NCBI GenBank assembly: GCA_904063045.1
Contig: CAJFCJ010000104.1
Span: 1 to 40,780 of the forward strand
Direction of reading: 5' to 3'
Length of the DNA: 40,780 bases
DNA from: Dimorphilus gyrociliatus
Lineage: Eukaryota; Annelida; Polychaeta; Dinophilidae
Each line of letters starts with the position of its first letter. Within the stretch, counting starts at the first letter, position 1. The translations under genes were made by a program, and so were the position numbers. The notes beneath the pieces were generated by a model, which was not told the origin of the DNA, searched no databases, and worked only from the letters and a program-made list of their open reading frames with translations. This document shows, piece by piece, positions 33,656 to 40,780 of the stretch.

Positions 33656-34387
33656 GTTTAGTTCAAAAAGAAGTCTTTGGGATGTTTTGGTCTAGGGTTT
33701 TCCTTTTATTTATTGGCTTTGTTATACTTTCACATAAAATTTTATTCATCTTTGGGAATAGATTAAATCAAGATGAAGGGACTCATCTTCACAAAGAAGG
33801 GGGAAGTTGTACAACTTTGGTTATATTTTACATGCTTGAACTCTATTATTTTATGCAACTTATACATGTACATCTTAAAACATTGGCCAAACATAAGTCT
33901 GATTAGTCAGCTTGAAGGCTCATCTTTAATTACCAATAAAGGTTTGGCCAAGTTATAATTCAATTAACCTTCCTAAATGTTCAACCTTGTAACATCCTCT
34001 TACTAAACAACTGTAAAGTGATGATTGGATGTCAGAGGCAAACCTCAAAGGATATATATCCTCACTATTCTCATTCTGCATCTGGATCCAAGGACCTGGG
34101 AAGATAACCTGGAAACAACCTCCACTGGAACCATCCATCTACTCCTCAACATTGGAAGACAGTTTGGTAATTTGGCAACCTGCTATTATGAACTATCTAC
34201 TCTGCTATCGAACTCTCATATTGTTACTTGCATAAGTATTATTATTGCGAATAAACCATTTTAATTTAAACATTTGTTTAAAGGTTCGAGTAGAACCAGT
34301 ATTGTTATAACTTGCAAACGCATAGATTTCGCCAGCAAGAGCAGTACAATATATTGTAAATGTATGGGAAATGGATGCGATAGAAAA
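33525..34387 (-). repeat. Inverted arm, right copy (863 bp) flanking the gene array
   Basis: Near-identical reverse complement of 6259-7122. The outer end GCGATAGAAAA at 34387 joins dispersed repeat A; the inner end GTAGAATGGAGTTTATC at 33525 continues into AACAGTTCGTAG, which resembles the second left-hand MULE fragment near 7520. Confidence 0.85.
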
Positions 34388-34580
34388 CATCCACAAATGA
34401 GTGCTTTTACCCTAACCCTAACCCAGCCCTTGGCTGTATCTAACTTTTTCCATTACCCCTAAGCCTTAGAGGAGACTCTGCTGAGTACAAATCAGTTGCT
34501 GTCTTCTTGTTCCTAACCATTTCTTAATCCAAAATCTAATCTTGAAATTTGTCATTTGTGAATGTTTTCTGTTGATCCCA
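34383..34580. repeat. Dispersed repeat A, right copy, with telomere-like heptamers
   Basis: Aligns with 2935-3120. It contains CCCTAACCCTAACCCAGCCC, two exact copies of a CCCTAA unit, where the left copy has CCCTAACCATAACCCAGCCC. It abuts the outer end of the right arm. From 34580 to about 34900 there is no gene. Confidence 0.65.
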
Positions 34581-34609
34581 TGAGAAATATATATTAGGTA
34601 GGATTGTGA

Positions 34610-34735
34610 TATTGTAGATGTTTTGCTGTAATTTTAGAATGATCTTACCAATACTACTGATACTTTCCATATATATTTCTTAATCTGTAAGCTTTCATTG
34701 TGCAAACTTTCATTTGGTTCTGTGTAGCAACTATA
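34610..34735 (+). repeat. Inverted repeat B, left arm (partner 37430-37555)
   Basis: GTAGATGTTTTGCTGTAATT through AAGCTTTCATTGTGCAAACT is the imperfect reverse complement of 37430-37555. The pair encloses the receptor fragment, the mariner relic and the MULE C-terminal half. Confidence 0.65.
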
Positions 34736-34919
34736 AAATTTTTTTTGTCAAAGCAACTGCAAGTCATGCCTACATGTTGTCATCAATGAAAAATTATTGC
34801 ATTTTTAGTCCATGAAAAAGCTTTTCAAAGACACTAATCAGAAAGTCGTCATATTTATACTTTTGAACAATTGTTTACAATGATGTTGTCATGCTCTTGC
34901 TGGCAATGAGGTAAATTAA

Positions 34920-35450
34920 AAATTTAAGATTGTCTTTAAAAAAAGCAATTTTTTAGTTGCAGAATCTTAAAATCTTTTAATAACTATTTTTCATTTTGTA
35001 TTAAATGTTTTTTTATTGACAAAATGTGTAAGAAATAATATTGAAAATTTTAAAAATCTCTTTCATTGACATAGCCTTGACTTTAAACAGTTCTCTTTGC
35101 TGCAACATTTTCCAATCATCAACAGTTATATCAAATTTTATCTAGAAACAAACAAAATAATTTTTTGGTCAGTTTGCGAAATAATACAAATGTTAGTTTA
35201 TGTTTCAGGACACAATTTTTCAAAAGAAATTTTTATGAAGATGATGTAAATTCAAAACATTTTTTGTTCTTTGTGGATAAATATCTTAAAAATTTTACAA
35301 TTAAAAAAATGGAGTCATTTAAAGGAATAAAGAAATTTTTATGTGAATTTAATGAATTAAATGGTAAACAGTTTATAAAAAATTCATCTTTGAAAGTGTC
35401 CATAAAAATCATGTTATTAAGACTTTAGTATGATAGGTCAAGGTTGATTG
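34920..35450 (+). pseudogene. Partial duplicate of mosaic-receptor sequence
   Basis: Aligns along its length with 38340-38850. The plus frame encodes FKRNFYEDDVNSKHFLFF, NFTIKKMESF and FNELNGKQF, matching FQRNFHEDDINSKFVLFF and NFTIQKFESF in the downstream gene. Stops before and after isolate it. Substitutions between the copies keep the frame open, which supports a coding origin. From 35451 to 35870 nothing is recognised. Confidence 0.5.
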
Positions 35451-35875
35451 TGGCCAGCTGGAAGAAAAGGTGATACCAAAACTGGATAATAATAAGCAAA
35501 GTTAAATAAATTTACGTTTTTACACCTTTTCAGGTATGATGAAAGATTGAACATATAGTTCTACTTTTCTTCAAAATTATTGGAAAATATTCTTTGAATA
35601 TCCATTCTTCCCATACCCAAATATATTGGATGAAATTCAGAAAACTGTTGAATGTTTTTGAAAAATGAACTTTTTAATACTTTAATTATCTTCATCTTTG
35701 TTGCTTTTAGAACATGTGACATTTGAATTATAAAAAATATAATATGTCTTCATATTTTATATTTATTGTTGAGTTTGTTACTAGAAATATTGATGATATG
35801 TATGAGAAGCTTTCAATTCATAATTGTTTAGATACCTTTTATGTTGCAACATGATTATTTTACAACATAAAAATG

Positions 35876-36192
35876 CAAGACTGTACCAGTCCGTACACAG
35901 CTGATTTTATCAGAAATCAGGGATAGTCTGTCCACATCCCCCATAAAGCCCTGATTTGGCCCCATCTGATTTTTACCTGTTTGGACAACTGAAAGATCAA
36001 ATCAGGGGAGTTGATTACAAAAATTTGGATGAGCTAAAAAAAGACATAAGGAAATTTTTGAGGAGAAAACCATCCTCTTTTTATCAGAATGAGATAGATC
36101 TATTTCCACCCAAATGGCAGACATGTATAAACAATGGGGGACTATTAAAGAATGAAATAGTTAATTTTTATAGGCTAGACTATAGGCTATAA
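35876..36192 (+). pseudogene. mariner-family transposase C-terminal fragment
   Basis: Encodes a QDCTSPYTADFIRNQG segment, like the QDNARPHTA region with the second catalytic Asp. After a stop and frameshift it continues with LAPSDFYLFGQLKDQIRG, FLRRKPSSFYQNEID, LFPPKWQTCIN and a C-terminal tail. The APSD motif carries the third catalytic Asp of mariner (D34D) transposases. The N-terminal helix-turn-helix and first Asp are absent, so it is a dead fragment. Confidence 0.75.
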
Positions 36193-36368
36193 TATAAAAA
36201 AGAAATTATTAAAATAACTTAACTATTATAGATAAAAGTACAAAATGTGTAATACTTTCAGATCATACCTAATCATATCAAGAGCTTACAAATATGGATT
36301 AAAAGGTGTAATTTTGTTTTTAAAGTATTCAATAATTACATTTTCTGTACATGCTTTTTTGTCTGCAG

Positions 36369-36966
36369 GAAATTCAAAGAATGACTGTTTATCCAATGCC
36401 CCAGGATGTAGTTGTTGATTTTGAGAAAGGACTGTGGAAAGCTCTGAAATCTATTTATTCAGCAGTATCCATAAGACAGTGTGCATTTCATTGGAGCCAA
36501 ACTGTGTATAGAAAGATTCAGGTAAGAAGAATGTTTTAATCTAAGTACAAACTAAATGTACCAGATTTACTTTTAGAATTTGGGATACATTAAAGATTAT
36601 CAATCAAATATGAATAATAGGAGGACAACATTAAGCAAGATATTAGCATTGCCTTTCCTTTCTTCTTTTACCCTACCAACAATGTTCAATTTAATTGAGA
36701 ATGAAATGAAAACAGCAAATAGATATTCTGATTTGGAAGATAATGTCAGATCTCAATGGATTGAAAATTCAATTTGGCAACTTCAACAATGGTCCGTAAT
36801 TGGTTTTAGTATCAGAAAAAACAATGAAGTTGAAGCTTGGCACAGAAGGTTGAACAGTAAGACCTTAATAAAAGGCTCTTTTTTTGACCAATTGGTAGAT
36901 GAATTAAATAAGAAAGCTTATTTATTATTGAGGATTATAAAAAACTCTTGTCTGAAAAAAAGTTAA
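36369..36966 (+). CDS. MULE transposase C-terminal half, two exons
   Basis: Exon 36369-36521 follows a strong acceptor (TTTTTTGTCTGCAG) and ends at CAG/GTAAGA. A 55-nt intron separates it from 36577-36966, whose frame ends in TAA. The join, 180 residues in phase, encodes DVVVDFEKGLWKALKSIY (second catalytic Asp), IRQCAFHWSQTVYRKIQ (the C/H pair typical of MULEs), LALPFLSSF, WSVIGFSIRKNNEVEAWH and RRLN, as in FLYWCH-type MULE transposases. The N-terminal part with the first Asp is not upstream on this strand; remnants of it occur at 6992, 7664, 33655 and 37380. Clean open frames suggest recent activity or a domesticated exon. Confidence 0.7.
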
Positions 36967-37099
36967 AAAACCATCAAAAGAAAGAATGTCTGAAATTCCA
37001 GGTTAAAATATTCAATTTTGGGACAATTAGGATTTGGGATTAACAACAGCTGTGCACTTAGATATAATGATATATCAATATTTAGACTTTAGATATAAA

Positions 37100-37225
37100 C
37101 ATACATTAGAAAGACTTCTATTTCATAGGAATTACAATGGTGCAACTATAGAAATACTTCTTTTTCGTAAGAATAATAATGGTGCAACTTTAGAAAGACT
37201 TTTATCTTGTAGAGTTAGCTTTTAG
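37100..37225 (+). repeat. 42-nt coding repeat downstream of the MULE
   Basis: AATGGTGCAACT recurs at 37136 and 37178 with a degenerate third unit. The plus frame repeats a 14-residue motif: TLERLLFHRNYNGA, TIEILLFRKNNNGA, TLERLLSCR. The array units carry the same repeat (NGGSLE...). It ends at a TAG after SCRVSF. Confidence 0.65.
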
Positions 37226-37319
37226 TACTTTAGAAAGAACTCTATTTTGTAGGCTATAGACTCTTTGACCATAACAGATAAATATATATATATTTTGTAT
37301 TTCACTAGTTATTCAAGCT

Positions 37320-37380
37320 GGTAATTTGTATTGAAAAGTATATTTCTATGGTTTTTTCCTTTCATATCCTTCAGTAAAAA
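37320..37380 (-). pseudogene. Short MULE N-terminal relic
   Basis: The minus strand encodes FLLKDMKGKNHRNILFNTN, matching the FLLRDIKGKNHRNIVFSTK segment of the arm copies. It is cut off after about 25 residues. Confidence 0.55.
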
Positions 37381-37429
37381 ATAGTAAGGATACTTTATTA
37401 TAATACTTTACTTCACCAAAATAATTTTC

Positions 37430-37555
37430 AAATGGCTTGACAGAACCGAATAAAGTTTGCACAATGAAAGCTTACAGATTAAGTAATATATTTGGAAAGT
37501 ATCAATAGCATTGGTTAGGCTATTCTAAAATTACAGCAAAACATCTAACATATCT
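37430..37555 (-). repeat. Inverted repeat B, right arm (partner 34610-34735)
   Basis: Imperfect reverse complement of 34610-34735. From 37560 to 37858 no gene is seen; this is the presumed upstream region of the mosaic receptor gene. Confidence 0.65.
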
Positions 37556-37858
37556 TTCCCATACATTTTCAATTTATTTTTGATATGATAGGGACATTTT
37601 CAATAATTTTTTGATATTTTCCATGACATCCCATTTAGCCTAGTCATGTTTTTGATTTATAAGATTCCATTATACAGCATTACAATAATTGAATAATTAG
37701 TAAATTTTAGTTTAGGTCTACACAAAAATTTTATAATTAGCAATGGGAATAGAATTTCAAAATGCTCTAATGGACTAAAAGTAAATCAATTTAATAGTTT
37801 ACATATAAAAAGGTTTATAAAAGGAAAGTGAATAATCTTGCTAATTTAAACAAAGAAA

Positions 37859-40780
37859 ATGAACAAATTTTTCTTTTTGGTTTTTTTAATAAGTATTGAA
37901 AAAATATTTTTGCTTTATAATATTAGAGATTGTGAAACTCCCACTAAATTTATTGATTTATACTTTTTGGATAAATTTTTTACCTATTCAATTAAACCAT
38001 TAGTAAAAGATGAATACTCAATTTATGGAAAATTACAAATACAAATTTCATCTATAAATCAACTTGAAAATGTTGCATTTCAATCAAAAATAACTGATAA
38101 TGAAATGAAAATGCTTTGCAAACGTATGGGTTATGATGGAATTCATTTTATAGCACAAGCATGTCCATCAGATGGAGGTAAAAATAATTGGCTTTCAATA
38201 TTCTTGTCAAAAATAAAAACATTATGTCAATTTTTGTGTTCAGATATTTTAACAATTTTTCTCAACTGTAAACCAGAAAATTGTGAAAAAATCATAGTGT
38301 AATATAAAAGCAATATAGATTTTAATTTTAAGATTCTCTTTACAAAAAAAAATATTTTAGTTACAGAATCTTAAAATCTTCTGATAGCTATCTTTCATTT
38401 TGTGTAAAATGTTTTTTTATTGACAAAATGTGTAAGAAAAAATATTGAGAATTTTAAAAATCTCTTTCATTGACATAGCCTTGACTTTAAACAGTTCTCT
38501 TTGCTGCAACATTTTCCAATCATCAACAGTCATTTCAAATTTTATCTAGATACAAACAAAATAATCTTTTGGTCAGTTTGCGAAATAGTACAAATGTTAG
38601 TTTATGTTCCAGGACACAATTTTTCCAAAGAAATTTTCATGAAGATGATATAAATTCAAAATTTGTTTTGTTCTTTGAGGATAAATATTTTAAAAATTTT
38701 ACAATTCAAAAATTTGAGTCATTTAAAAAAACAAACAAGTTTTTGTGTAAATTTAATGAATTAAATGGTAAAAATTAACAAAAAATTTTCTTTCAAAATG
38801 GCCATTAAAAATCATATTGCTAGGACTTTGATATGATAGGTTAAGGTTGATAGTGGCCATTTTCTCAACATTCAAAACCTTATTCATGATAAAGGGTATT
38901 TATTATTTAGATAGTATATTAGAAACAATTCCTTCAATCTATAAAGGGAAATTCTTTATGGAATTGACTGAAAATTATCTCATCAAATCAAAAACATTTG
39001 GATTCTTACCAATGAAATTTAAAATGACAGAAGATTTTATAAATATAGGCAAAGCTATTTGTAAACTGTCTGGAGAGCTCCCAACTCCAAATTCGCCAAT
39101 TATAATTATCAGAACATATGATGTTAGAAAGTGATTTTGAAAAAAGAAAATTTACAATATTTAATTATTTTTAAATATTTGAAAAATTCAGGAGATTTAT
39201 TTGGAACATTGTCCATTACTAAATCAACATTTGCATCGATTTGGTAATGTAGTTCTGGATAACTGTAAATGGGATAATTCAGATTTATGGGGATGTGAAC
39301 TGCTGGATACTGAAGAAACTGTTTATACAAGCATACCAAATTGTGTAAAAAAAGAGAATTTTACAAGTAAACATTATTTTAAACAAATGGTTTTTTTTAC
39401 AAAAATTAAAAATTATAGATTTTGATGTAAGATTATATACTTTTCAATCTCAATTATATTATTCAAAATATAAACAATCTAAATTCAAATTTACTGGAAA
39501 ATTTCAAGTTTTTTATAATGATTTTTGGTATAATGTAAGATTAATAGATTTAAAATATTTAGAAGTTAATGCAGTTTGTAAATATTTTGGTTTTTTGAGT
39601 GGAACAATGATAAAAGCAGAGGAAGAAACAGGTTTAGGAACTAGGGAATTATTTTCATTTAAATGTAATGGTACATCATTAAAAAATGACTGTAAACTTT
39701 CCTTTTTTCCACAAAGAGCATTTTTTCAAGAGTAAATATTTTTGTTAATTTTTAAAATATGTTATTTTCTCTGCTCTCTTTTTTTTTTACATACACAAGT
39801 AAACATGTTGGAAATAGACAAAAAGAAACAATACATTTTGCAATTGAATGCAAAAACTCCCATATATCTGGTATTTGTAAGAAAAAGAAAATAATAAAAG
39901 ACTGGTTTTTTAAAGAAATTGTTTTTTATTTGTTTTCAGATTGTAAATCGAAAGGTTTGTCATATACTTTTGAAGAATCTTGCTTCTATCTTTTTTCTGA
40001 GAAAATATCAGTGTCAATAAAAGACTCTTCTGAGTTATGTAAAAAGAGAAATATGACATTACCTAGCTACATTACCAATGAAGCAGAATATTTACTTACA
40101 TTAAACAAACAATTTGAGTATATACTTAGTGTTGAGGCAAGTGACAAACTTCAACCAAATTCAAAATTTAGACTCTCCTTACCTGGAAGTAATTAAAAAC
40201 AAACCCAATTTACTTGAACAAAAACTTTCTTTGTCTTTTTCTTATAAGCTTTAAAGACAGAGGAAGATGTTAAGGGTAGAAAATTTCTAGTTTTTGATGA
40301 TGGTAAACCTTTTGAATTAAGATACTTTCAACTTCTTAGAAATAATGAGTAACTTCAATAAAATAATAGTTCCATTGCATTGAATTATTTCATTTAATTG
40401 ATTTTATTTGGCAGTATGCCCGATAATTGTTTTACATATCTCTCTAAAATAACGACACCTTACATAAGTCGAAGAGATAAATGTTTCAAAGCTGAACATG
40501 CTTCTATGGTACTTGATTCAGTTATATTTAATGCTTTTCCTTGTGATATCAAGTTTTTCTATAATGTTTTTTGTATTCAATCAGAAAGTTGGTAAAAACT
40601 TTTTTCATTTTTCTTTTCTTTGGATAAAATAAATTTTTATACAGAATTTGATTTATCACAATTAAATATACACCAAGAATTGAATGATTTTTCAATGATG
40701 TTGATTTGTCCAAATAATTCATTTTTTTGTAAAATTGATATTATATGCATTAATATGATTTATGTATGTGATGGAATAGA
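37859..40780 (+). CDS. Mosaic surface receptor: degenerate SRCR, C-type lectin and LDLa modules, 3' end beyond window
   Basis: Starts MNKFFFLVFLISIEKIFLLY, a hydrophobic secretion signal. Segments in order: 37859-38302, SRCR-like (LCKRMGYDG, FLNCKPENC); about 38610-38770 and 38890-39134 (ICKLSG); 39191-39735, with GNVVLDNCKWDNSDLWGCEL and a clear SRCR core (GKFQVFYNDFWYNVRLIDL, VNAVCKYFGFLSG, KCNGTSLKNDC); 39786-39876 and 39940-40187, joined by a 63-nt intron, a CTLD start (YCKSKGLSYTFEESCFYLF, SSELCKKRNMTLPSY); about 40247-40347 and 40416-40592, its second half (FPCDIKFFYNVFCIQSE); and an LDLa start at the edge (FFCKIDIICINMIYVCDG). Several joins are uncertain. A frame shift in a T run near 39397 may be an error. 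Such mosaics act as scavenger or recognition receptors; the ligand is unknown. Confidence 0.6.

Noticed and set aside
34025-34264. Overlapping 68- and 79-codon frames on both strands in each inverted arm
   Set aside because: They fall in the repeat arm, in several frames at once, with no motif; the LTR-like reading explains the sequence better.
1-40780. tRNA, rRNA or other structured RNA genes
   Set aside because: I saw no cloverleaf with A and B boxes or ribosomal core sequence on either strand, though a covariance search was not possible.

Overview
This is a stretch of an AT-rich animal nuclear genome. Genes are split by very short GT-AG introns (42 to about 310 nt). The protein families are metazoan: a Dispatched/Patched-type sterol-sensing-domain transporter, a kyphoscoliosis-peptidase-like protein, an LDLa-associated rhodopsin-type receptor, and mosaic SRCR/C-type-lectin/LDLa surface proteins. 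Mutator-like (MULE), mariner and Tc1-like transposase remnants lie between them. Compact introns, low GC and mosaic extracellular receptors would fit a small-genome spiralian such as a rotifer, but that placement is a guess; nothing here fixes the phylum.

Layout: (1) 1-1610, minus strand, 5' part of a KY-like gene whose transglutaminase triad looks lost. (2) 2.4-5.7 kb, a Tc1-like remnant, a dispersed repeat and a decayed LDLa/GPCR gene on the minus strand. (3) 6259-7122 and 33525-34387, two nearly identical arms of about 863 bp in inverted orientation, each carrying the 5' part of a MULE transposase that points inward. (4) 7813-32782, between the arms, a head-to-tail array of four about 6.19-kb units plus a 463-bp partial fifth. 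Each unit holds one complete six-exon Dispatched-like gene on the minus strand, a two-LDLa receptor fragment on the plus strand, an orphan relic of Dispatched exon 1, and transposon-derived sequence. (5) 32.6-37.8 kb, rearranged receptor fragments, a mariner relic, the C-terminal half of a spliced MULE transposase and a 42-nt coding repeat. (6) 37859-end, a plus-strand mosaic receptor gene (degenerate SRCR, CTLD, LDLa), the likely relative of the receptor fragments inside the array.

The central observation is the array. Four near-identical copies of a whole transporter gene plus receptor debris sit between inverted MULE-derived arms, with palindromic sequence at the unit junctions. Only the fourth gene (32169-28759) reads through without a frameshift, predicting 1035 residues. 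The second differs by one missing base in a T run; the first and third carry several small indels. This could be a recent gene amplification, possibly by a transposon that captured host genes, or partly an assembly artefact. The copy number and the indels need read-level confirmation.
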